NCBI GenBank assembly: GCA_035631615.1
Contig: DASQIK010000032.1
Location: 1 to 5,480 of the forward strand
Direction of reading: 5' to 3'
DNA from: UBA5189 sp035631615
GTDB taxonomy: Bacteria > Chloroflexota > Limnocylindria > Limnocylindrales > CSP1-4
DNA length: 5,480 nucleotides
Part shown: positions 1 through 4,759 of the stretch, in pieces
Layout of the letters: each line of letters opens with the position of its first letter
Numbering within the stretch: the stretch's first letter is position 1
Program-made: the position numbers and the translations under genes
Notes under the pieces: generated by a model
Told to the model about the DNA's origin: nothing
Seen by the model: the letters and a program-made list of their open reading frames with translations, nothing else
The model's database searches: none

Positions 1-1
1 C

Positions 2-253
2 GGCGCCACCGACCTGCTTCTGCGCTCGACGATCGAGAACTATGTCGACGGGACCGCCGGTGGGACCAACGGCCAGGTCGAGGACGTCACTACCGCCTAC
101 CAATACGACGGTTCGGGTCAACGCACCCGGCAGACCCGCTCCAGGCGACGAGATGCCCGAGCGCTGATCGCTTTTGGTGTCGCGGTGGCCGGCGCCAGGA
201 CTCTCTCTCGGTCGTCGAATGCTGCTGGGATTTGGAGCTTCGAGATTTCATAA
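2..253 (+). CDS. C-terminal fragment of an RHS/YD-repeat protein (5' end outside window)
   Basis: The frame is open from the window edge to a TAA at 251-253, giving 83 residues. The first ~45 residues look like RHS/YD-repeat sequence: a glycine-rich stretch with YVDGTAGGTNGQ, then a YD-type unit, AYQYDGSGQRTRQT. RHS proteins are large secreted or surface beta-cage proteins, often toxin carriers; this spelling resembles planctomycete RHS proteins as I remember them. After residue ~46 the frame becomes Arg/Ala/Ser-rich with no further YD motif, and there is no RHS core signature or toxin domain before the stop. The gene may therefore be a truncated remnant, with homology ending near 145. Family assignment is moderately sure; whether the fragment is functional is unknown. 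Confidence 0.55.
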   Translation, partial: GATDLLLRSTIENYVDGTAGGTNGQVEDVTTAYQYDGSGQRTRQTRSRRRDARALIAFGVAVAGARTLSRSSNAAGIWSFEIS

Positions 254-523
254 GAAGCTGCGAGCCGGGGATGCTTGGCGAGCAGCTCTCGCCCTGCGCG
301 CGAGTGCCGCAGTTTCTAGGAAGTCACCGGCCACGACGATCGACTCAGCAACGGTCGTCTCCAGTTCGACGAGCCATCGTCGAAACTCCGCGCCCCCCGT
401 ACCGGCGCGATCAAGACCGCTTGATCTGGGTCCGCCGCAATGTGGGGACTTTGGGGCTTTCCTTCGAACGCCCAGCACTCACGACCGAGGGCGCCAGTCG
501 GGCGGGTTCAGGCTTGGAGGTCG
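254..523. other. Gene-poor spacer between the RHS fragment and the XRE gene
   Basis: No convincing gene was found. A 76-codon minus-strand frame with a GTG start (478 down to 248) lies 45 bases downstream of the XRE stop. Its middle could form an amphipathic helix, but it has no good ribosome site, no recognisable domain and mixed third-base usage, so it is not called. The plus-strand frames here are Arg/Ser/Pro-rich shadows. The only structural element seen is a short hairpin at 365-384. Confidence 0.4.
365..384. repeat. Perfect 8-bp inverted repeat with 4-base loop
   Basis: The arms TTCGACGA and TCGTCGAA are exact reverse complements around the loop GCCA, and pairing could extend by two bases past a one-base bulge. 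It lies about 140 bases downstream of the XRE stop codon. There is no T-run on either side, so a classical intrinsic terminator is not supported. It could be a weak transcript-end hairpin or chance in GC-rich DNA. Confidence 0.3.
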
Positions 524-805
524 TCAAGACTTCGATTCGCGAGCGTTTGGATCGTTTTCTCGATCGCTTGGGCTGAGCTGCCGGCAATCGACCCCGTAGA
601 GCTCGGCCAGCAGCATGCCTTCTAGAAACAGAAGCTGACGCTTTCCGAGTTCGAGCTTGGCGATGGTCGACTTGGCTACGCCCATGGACTTGGCCGCACT
701 TAGCTGCGACAGGCCGGCCTGCCCGCGGGCGGCCGCCAACCGGATGCCCAGCCTGCGAGCCGCCTCGGCCCGTTCGTTGAGTAGGCTCGAGCGGGTTCGC
801 GGCAT
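524..805 (-). CDS. XRE-family helix-turn-helix transcriptional regulator
   Basis: The 93-residue product is almost entirely one HTH_3/XRE DNA-binding domain (about residues 19-75). This covers the segment IRLAAARGQAGLSQLSAAKS, a likely recognition helix at VAKSTIAKLE, and LELGKRQ, the usual end of the fold. The C-terminal tail is short, charged and hydrophilic. There is no attached peptidase or sensor domain, so induction must come from elsewhere. The ATG at 805 was chosen although the frame is open to 985, because the longer version would run through the palindrome at 839-855 and adds low-complexity sequence with no domain. The ribosome site is weak (GGGG very close to the ATG). The gene is divergent from the operon beginning at 1007. 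The likely role, inferred, is a dimeric repressor of its own promoter and that of the operon. Confidence 0.85.
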   Translation of the reverse strand: MPRTRSSLLNERAEAARRLGIRLAAARGQAGLSQLSAAKSMGVAKSTIAKLELGKRQLLFLEGMLLAELYGVDCRQLSPSDRENDPNARESKS

Positions 806-838
806 GGCCCCAGCGTAGCCGGCAAGCTCACCCTCGTT

Positions 839-855
839 GATACCGGTTTGGTATC
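839..855. promoter_or_regulatory. Operator palindrome 1 (GATACC-N5-GGTATC), XRE side
   Basis: The sequence is GATACCGGTTTGGTATC, with perfect 6-bp arms around a 5-bp centre. It sits 33 bases upstream of the chosen XRE start codon. The same arms and spacing recur at 978-994. Such paired dyads in a divergent region are typical of XRE/Cro-CI autoregulation. Binding by the neighbouring protein is inferred from position. Confidence 0.75.
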
Positions 856-946
856 GACGAAGGCTGCTCGGGTGCGGGCGCCTGCCGTCTGATTCCAGCT
901 CTGATCGGGGTTCCCGGTGTACGGGCGCCTCGGTGGCCCAGATGTC

Positions 947-976
947 TTGACTTCTGTCGATTCCTCCGGTTAGGGT
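947..976 (+). promoter_or_regulatory. Candidate promoter of the six-gene operon
   Basis: TTGACT at 947-952 resembles a -35 box and TAGGGT at 971-976 fits a high-GC TANNNT -10 box, with an 18-bp spacer. Initiation would fall near 983, inside operator 2, leaving a leader of about 24 bases before the ATG at 1007. A bound repressor would directly block this start site. The match is by eye only. Confidence 0.5.
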
Positions 977-977
977 C

Positions 978-994
978 GATACCAACTTGGTATC
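978..994. promoter_or_regulatory. Operator palindrome 2 (GATACC-N5-GGTATC), operon side
   Basis: The sequence is GATACCAACTTGGTATC, with the same 6-bp arms and 5-bp spacer as the site at 839-855. The two centres are 139 bp apart. It overlaps the predicted transcription start of the operon and directly abuts the AGGAGG ribosome site at 995-1000, a position suited to repression. No full third copy was seen elsewhere in the window. Confidence 0.78.
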
Positions 995-1000
995 AGGAGG
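995..1000 (+). promoter_or_regulatory. Strong Shine-Dalgarno of the operon's first gene
   Basis: AGGAGG lies six bases before the ATG at 1007. It is one of the best ribosome sites in the window and fixes the start of the first gene. Its direct contact with operator 2 means the leader is very short. Confidence 0.8.
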
Positions 1001-1006
1001 TCAGCG

Positions 1007-1270
1007 ATGAACATGGCAAGGCTCGAACTGGCTCATGGGGCGGCGATCTGCACCGACCCGGAAAACGACCTACCGCTCGGGCTTGACCCTACGGTCACGG
1101 ACGGCGATCCGGCCGGGGCCGCCCCAGCCCGCGCCCTCGGCCGGGATCGAGCGGCGGCGTGGCGCTTCGACCGACCGGAACCCGAGGGGGACTGGCAATG
1201 GCCAGTCGCCGTGGCCGATGCCGACATCGAGGACGACTTCGGCGATTTCTGCGGCCGGCGGGTCGCCTGA
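1007..1270 (+). CDS. Uncharacterised 87-residue acidic protein, first gene of operon
   Basis: I do not recognise the family. The start is set by AGGAGG at 995-1000 and the strong third-position G/C bias supports real coding. The product has no signal peptide or membrane segment. It has an N-terminal part containing DLPLGLDPTVT, a central Ala/Arg-rich linker, and a Trp- and Asp/Glu-rich C-terminal third (EGDWQWPV, then ADADIEDDFGDF), so it is acidic towards its end. Two cysteines (in AICTD and DFCGRR) are too isolated to suggest a metal site. The stop overlaps the next start as TGATG (1268-1272), implying translational coupling. As the promoter-proximal gene of an XRE-controlled operon it could be a regulator, inhibitor or adaptor, but nothing in the sequence shows which. 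Confidence 0.7.
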   Translation: MNMARLELAHGAAICTDPENDLPLGLDPTVTDGDPAGAAPARALGRDRAAAWRFDRPEPEGDWQWPVAVADADIEDDFGDFCGRRVA

Positions 1271-1674
1271 TGCTCGTCTCGACGACGAAAGCACAGAGCA
1301 GCGGCCCTCGCTCGTCTCGGCAGGTAGGCCCCACCCCATGGCTGGCCATCGAGCGAGCCGCCAATGGCTACCTGGTCCGGGACGCCGGCGCCGGCGAGGT
1401 CTGGCTGATCGCCCACGACGACTGGTTCGAAGCGGCAGCCGAACTCTTGACAGAGATCAACGACCGACTTGGCAGCTCCGGTGACAGCTATGACGAGCGC
1501 CGGGTCAAGGTGGTGGTCGAGCCTGGTGAGCGTTGGGTGGCAGCCAACCCGGATGAGTGCTTGCACGACCGAGTTCTCAACATTTCGTACGGCGTCTCGG
1601 GCGTGTGGGCCTGCAGTTGCGGGCTTGAGTTCGTGCCCGCTCCCCGCCCAGCCGAAGTGGAGGCGGCGGCTTGA
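1270..1674 (+). CDS. Putative zinc-site protein, paralogue A (C-x-H...C-x-C)
   Basis: The 134-residue product is not a family I can name. It has a ~24-residue Ser/Arg-rich N-terminal extension. A conserved core follows: LAIERAANGYLVRD (25-38), a helix ending LLTEIND, then beta-like strands RVKVVVEPGERW. A cysteine/histidine site closes the core: C97-L-H99 in ECLHD, then C115-S-C117-G in WACSCGLEF. Four ligands with 15 residues between the pairs suggest a small zinc ribbon (inferred). The core aligns without gaps over 76 residues to the gene at 3702-4079, with about 31 identities counted by hand. The ATG at 1270 overlaps the previous stop by one base. A longer frame from 1159 would only add Arg-rich antisense-like sequence. 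The stop overlaps the protease start as TTGA, so it may act as a cofactor or substrate adaptor of that protease. Confidence 0.72.
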   Translation: MLVSTTKAQSSGPRSSRQVGPTPWLAIERAANGYLVRDAGAGEVWLIAHDDWFEAAAELLTEINDRLGSSGDSYDERRVKVVVEPGERWVAANPDECLHDRVLNISYGVSGVWACSCGLEFVPAPRPAEVEAAA

Positions 1675-3146
1675 GCGGCCGTCGCGATCGCGAGGCCAGC
1701 GTCGAGCGCTGGCTGAAAGCGCATCGAGTCGACGTCTCAGCGCTGCAGCCCGAGAACGTCATTGGCATCGGTCACGTGACGGCCGAAGTGGCCGGCCTGG
1801 TCGCGCGCTTGCGAGATCCGCTCCGGGCGGAGCGAATGGGGGCAGAAGTCCCACGCGGCATTCTCTTCTATGGCGGGCCAGGACTTGGCAAAACGCTGGT
1901 CGCTCGCTCCGTGGCCCGCGCCCTCGGCGACACCGTCCCGTTCTACGAGGTTTCGGCTGATGAGCTGACTCCGGCTCGCATCCGCGGCGCCCTCTCGTAC
2001 CTGTCGGCCGCCCATCCAAGGTCCGTGCTGTACATCGACGAGATCGACACCTTTGGCATGAGCCGCGACTACGAGGGGCACGAAGGGGCCACGCGGCTCC
2101 TGCTGACCGCGACCCTTGCCGCCCTCGACGGCTTGGCAGCAAGGGGCGGTCCACTCCTGATCGCCAGCTCGAACCGAGCACCCCGTCACCTCGCCCCGGC
2201 TCTCGTTCGGGCCGGCCGCATCGGCTTCAAGGTTCGCTTCAGCGAACCGGACGAGGTTGAGCGCGAGCAGCTGCTCCGTCTCTTTGCCCGCCATATCCCG
2301 CAGGATCCCGCCATCGGCTGGGCCGACCTTGCCGGTCTGACCCGGGGCTCGACTCCGGCTGACCTACGTCAGATGGTGGCCGACGCCGCCGGGCTGGCCG
2401 TTGCCGCCAGTCGAGAGCAGCTAACGCAGCTGGATCTGGCGACGGCCGTTCGGCGGGCTGGGGAGCTCGGACCCGAATCGAGTTCGCCCCACCGCGACTG
2501 GCGGCGCTCTGCCATTCACGAAGCTGGCCACGTCGCGGTGGCCACCGTCCTCCGCGGCCCGTCATGGGTACGGGCAGTTCGTCTCACCGACAAGGGCGGC
2601 GCGACCTCGATCGGGGATGAGGACCGCCAGAAGATCGATCAGCCCGACGACGAGATGCTCGACCTTATCGCGACCAAGTTCGGTGGGATCGCGGCCGAGC
2701 AAGCCCTGCTTGGATCCGCCGGGTTCGGCGGTGAAGAGGACGTGAGCTCGGCCACCGGGATCGCGTTGAGTCGCTATCACGCTGGGCTCTCACGCGACCC
2801 GGCACCCATGGACGGCGAGTTGTTCGGCGACCCTCCGGACTCGGTGCGGGAGGCGGCGGCGGCCGCTGTCCGCGAGGCGATCGAACAGGCTCGTCAACAG
2901 GCGATCGCCATTGTGGCCGCCAACGTCGACGCTATCGCGCGGTTGGCCGAGATCATCGAACGCGAGGGCGAGCTAGCCGGAAGCCAGCTTCGACAGACCA
3001 TCGAATCGGTTGGGTTTGTAGCGCCCGGGGCGTTCCACGTCCCCTCCGGCGAGCTCCCCTCACCGCTCGTGCCAACGCTAATCGCTCACGAGCGGCCCCG
3101 AGCGGAGAGTGCCGTCGATGGCTCGCGGGCAGATGACCATGGGTGA
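1671..3146 (+). CDS. Soluble FtsH-like AAA+ ATPase / M41 zinc metalloprotease
   Basis: The 491-residue product has an FtsH-type layout: AAA+ module about residues 25-260, M41 peptidase about 278-450, and a short tail. Seen directly are Walker A GGPGLGKT (68-75), Walker B YIDEID (121-126), sensor-1 Asn168 in IASSN, an Arg-finger region PALVRAGRI (176-184), and the zinc motif H283-E-A-G-H287. GEEDVSSAT supplies a candidate third ligand, Asp357. ATP-driven unfolding and zinc-dependent proteolysis are expected. FtsH is normally 600+ residues with two N-terminal membrane helices; here there are none, so the protein should be cytosolic. The segment that carries the F-V-G pore loop in FtsH is missing between SADEL and PARIRG. 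The second Arg of the GRFDR motif is replaced (GRIGFK). The start is TTG at 1671, with GGAGG seven bases upstream and a TTGA overlap with the previous gene. Family assignment is firm; the substrate is unknown. Confidence 0.9.
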   Translation: MSGRRDREASVERWLKAHRVDVSALQPENVIGIGHVTAEVAGLVARLRDPLRAERMGAEVPRGILFYGGPGLGKTLVARSVARALGDTVPFYEVSADELTPARIRGALSYLSAAHPRSVLYIDEIDTFGMSRDYEGHEGATRLLLTATLAALDGLAARGGPLLIASSNRAPRHLAPALVRAGRIGFKVRFSEPDEVEREQLLRLFARHIPQDPAIGWADLAGLTRGSTPADLRQMVADAAGLAVAASREQLTQLDLATAVRRAGELGPESSSPHRDWRRSAIHEAGHVAVATVLRGPSWVRAVRLTDKGGATSIGDEDRQKIDQPDDEMLDLIATKFGGIAAEQALLGSAGFGGEEDVSSATGIALSRYHAGLSRDPAPMDGELFGDPPDSVREAAAAAVREAIEQARQQAIAIVAANVDAIARLAEIIEREGELAGSQLRQTIESVGFVAPGAFHVPSGELPSPLVPTLIAHERPRAESAVDGSRADDHG

Positions 3147-3702
3147 GAGATCGAAGACGCGGAAACCCCGGGCAAGCCCATCAGCCGATGAGCGCGTCCG
3201 CTTCCAGACCGAGACGGGGAGCGTCTACGAGATCGTCCGAGACACCCGCGGGATGCGTTGGCGACGCCTCACGGCCACCCTCGCGTCCGGGCCCCTCCGG
3301 AATGACGGGGCCGACCTGCTCAGCTGGCCCGAGGTCCGGGTCGGTGAGCGCTGCTCGCTCCTCTCGGAGCCGTTCACTCCACCATTCCCGCGCACGGTCT
3401 TCACGAGCGTGGTTGTGGCCATTCTCGAGCGCGAGCCGGGAGGCGAGTCCGCTCCTCAGAAGGCACCGGCGCGGCGTTCGTTTCGCGATGTGAGCGTCGG
3501 CGACAGCGTCACTCGGCTGCTCGGTGGCTCGATCGCGATGGCTCTCGTTGTGACCAGCGTCGACGACAGCTTCATCTACTGCGGCGAAGACGGCTGGAAG
3601 TTCGACCGCGACAGTGGGGTTGAGGTGGACGAGGAGATCGGTTGGGGCCCGCAGTTTGGGATCACGGGCAGCTTCCTCATCCACGAAGAGGAGGTGAGCT
3701 GA
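3118..3702 (+). CDS. Uncharacterised 194-residue protein with two beta-rich parts
   Basis: I recognise no named function. After a basic, likely disordered N-terminus there are two segments. The first (about residues 25-105) contains GSVYEIVRD, RWRRL and RTVFTSVVVAI. The second (about 120-190) runs VGDSVTRLLGG, IAMALVVTSVDD, FIYCGEDGWKFDR, then EEIGWGPQFGITGSFL. The second resembles small stand-alone uncharacterised proteins I recall from several phyla, so this may be a fusion of two small domains. There is no signal peptide or membrane helix. The ATG at 3118 was chosen because GGAGAG at 3104-3109 is well spaced; ATGs at 3133 and 3139 and a GTG at 3109 are alternatives. It overlaps the protease gene by 29 bases, tying its expression to the protease. 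The stop overlaps the next start (TGATG). Confidence 0.72.
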   Translation: MARGQMTMGERSKTRKPRASPSADERVRFQTETGSVYEIVRDTRGMRWRRLTATLASGPLRNDGADLLSWPEVRVGERCSLLSEPFTPPFPRTVFTSVVVAILEREPGGESAPQKAPARRSFRDVSVGDSVTRLLGGSIAMALVVTSVDDSFIYCGEDGWKFDRDSGVEVDEEIGWGPQFGITGSFLIHEEEVS

Positions 3703-4079
3703 TGTCCAAGGTCACGATCGAGCGCGTCCGCAATGGCTACATCATCCGCGATGAGGCCGAATTCGAGACGTCTGTCGTGGCCGAGGACAACGAGGTCACG
3801 GCGGCCTGGCTGATGCTCTCCGAGATCAACGGCCTGATCGGCCATCCCGGCAGCAGGCACGATGGCGAGCGCGTTCGCGTGATCGTGCTCCCGGGCGACA
3901 AGTGGTTGCCGGCCAAGCCCGGTGGCTGCCCGCACAACTGGGCCGAGCGTCACCAGTGGGGCGAGAACGCGCCCGAGTGGTGGTGTCCCTGCGGGGCCGA
4001 GTTCAGCCTTACGAAGCCCGGCGGCTCGTGGGCCGAGGAGCTCGAGCCAGGCACTCCGCGGGATGACCCGGCTTGTTGA
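3702..4079 (+). CDS. Putative zinc-site protein, paralogue B (C-x-H...C-x-C)
   Basis: The 125-residue product is a clear paralogue of the gene at 1270-1674. Shared elements are TIERVRNGYIIRD (5-17), a helix ending LSEINGLIG, RVRVIVLPGDKW, C76-P-H78 in GGCPHNW, and C95-P-C97-G in WWCPCGAEF. The spacing between the Cys/His pairs is 16 residues, against 15 in the other copy, and all four candidate zinc ligands are kept. It lacks the N-terminal extension of paralogue A and ends in a different acidic/Pro tail. The start is supported by GAGGAGG at 3688-3694, one of the best ribosome sites in the operon. Its start overlaps the preceding stop by one base, and its stop overlaps the next gene as TTGA, matching the junctions of paralogue A. 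The biochemical role is unknown; the site could be structural or bind a partner. Confidence 0.78.
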   Translation: MSKVTIERVRNGYIIRDEAEFETSVVAEDNEVTAAWLMLSEINGLIGHPGSRHDGERVRVIVLPGDKWLPAKPGGCPHNWAERHQWGENAPEWWCPCGAEFSLTKPGGSWAEELEPGTPRDDPAC

Positions 4080-4408
4080 TCGTTCGCATCGAGTTGTGGC
4101 CCGGAGGCGATCCTCGCCCATTGCGCCAGATCGCGATCCTCGGCATCGTCAACGTCGGCTTGGGCGGCGATGGCCAGCACGAATACGAAGCCCGCTACGA
4201 GGGCCGCATCACGCGCCTCTCCCATGACCGCGCCGACGGGGCCCTTGTCCTGGTGGCTCGCGCCATCGATGCCCTAGCCGAAGGCTCTGATCCGGACCCC
4301 AAGGCCGGCCTCTCTGATGAGGCGGACTTCGGGCTCGACGGCTGCGGAGCGGGGACGGAGAGACCTCGCGCGTCGCGTCGACCTTGGCCGGGATCGGCGA
4401 CGTCGTAG
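4076..4408 (+). CDS. Uncharacterised 110-residue protein, last gene of operon
   Basis: The N-terminal ~70 residues begin IVRIELWPGGDP, followed by IAILGIVNVGLGG, HEYEARYEGRIT and a helix ALVLVARAIDALA. This matches the pattern of small uncharacterised proteins I recall, beginning IVRIELWPGGD and usually about 70-95 residues long; I know no function for them. The start is TTG: 4076 gives the same TTGA overlap seen at 1671, and a tandem TTG at 4073 is the alternative. There is no strong ribosome site, so coupling to the previous gene is likely. After about residue 88 (base ~4340) third-base G/C bias fades and the tail becomes Arg/Pro/Ser-rich. The true C-terminus may have been altered by an indel or recombination junction. 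Confidence 0.62.
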   Translation: MIVRIELWPGGDPRPLRQIAILGIVNVGLGGDGQHEYEARYEGRITRLSHDRADGALVLVARAIDALAEGSDPDPKAGLSDEADFGLDGCGAGTERPRASRRPWPGSATS

Positions 4409-4759
4409 GCCTCGAGGCGATACAGGGGTACTGCGGGGAGCGTCGACCCCGGCCTCGAAGCGCACCTGGTGTCCATTCGGAGTCTCGAGGCGCTCGAGCG
4501 CTTGAACACGAATCCGGACGTACGGGCCGCCGTGTGTTTTCTGCCAAGACGCCGCCGATGACGACGGCCCCGAGGAGGCGAAGGTGAACGGGACGTTCTT
4601 GAGGCCCAGGCTACCGGCGGAAGGAATTGAGTCGCGCCGGTCGGGTCCGGTGGTTGGTCGCTGTCGAGCCGAGTCCCCGTTGTTGCTCCTCAACGACCGC
4701 GACTGGCCGATCGTGCCCGGGCCCACGGGGAATCGGGCGGCCCGGAACCGGATGCCCTG
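4409..4759. other. Intergenic region without a defensible gene; possible decayed minus-strand coding
   Basis: No complete gene with start, ribosome site and recognisable product was found. A 173-codon minus-strand frame (4795 down to 4274) holds a locally gene-like stretch around 4440-4545 (YVRIRVQALERLETP, then VRFEAGVDA) with good third-base G/C. Both ends of that frame are Ser/Arg-rich noise. The adjacent patch at 4395-4435 is gene-like in another minus frame (VPLYRLEAYDVADPG). This could be a frameshifted remnant or chance in GC-rich DNA. A short repeat, GCGTCGACC-NN-GGCC, occurs at 4375-4389 and 4440-4454. No terminator with a T-run and no tRNA were seen. Confidence 0.35.

Noticed and set aside
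178..260. TGTC near 178 as a possible transposon end
   Set aside because: Four bases are too few, no inverted partner or array of repeated binding sites was found, and no target duplication could be seen.
174..599. 141-codon plus-strand open frame across the spacer and the end of the XRE gene
   Set aside because: It is Ser/Arg/Pro-rich, has no ribosome site, and its end is antisense to the XRE gene.
806..985. Longer version of the XRE gene starting at 985 (153 residues)
   Set aside because: It would place operator 1 inside the coding region and overlap part of operator 2. The extra 60 residues show no domain and look like low-complexity GC-rich translation.
1159..1269. N-terminal extension of paralogue A to an upstream start at 1159
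   Set aside because: The extension is Arg-rich sequence out of frame with the well-supported first gene. ATG at 1270 gives a normal coupled overlap.
1033..1566. Long minus-strand open frames opposite the first two operon genes
   Set aside because: They are shadows created by GC-rich codons: Arg/Pro/Ala-rich, no ribosome site, no recognisable motif, and opposite genes with clear coding evidence.
1737..2294. 185-codon minus-strand open frame opposite the protease gene
   Set aside because: It lies antisense to the conserved Walker A and B motifs, and its translation has no domain character.
2517..2531. HExxH motif next to an XRE gene, suggesting an ImmA-type anti-repressor pair
   Set aside because: HEAGH sits in a typical M41 peptidase context, following an AAA+ module. 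It is not the ImmA (M78) family, although a functional parallel in relieving repression cannot be excluded.
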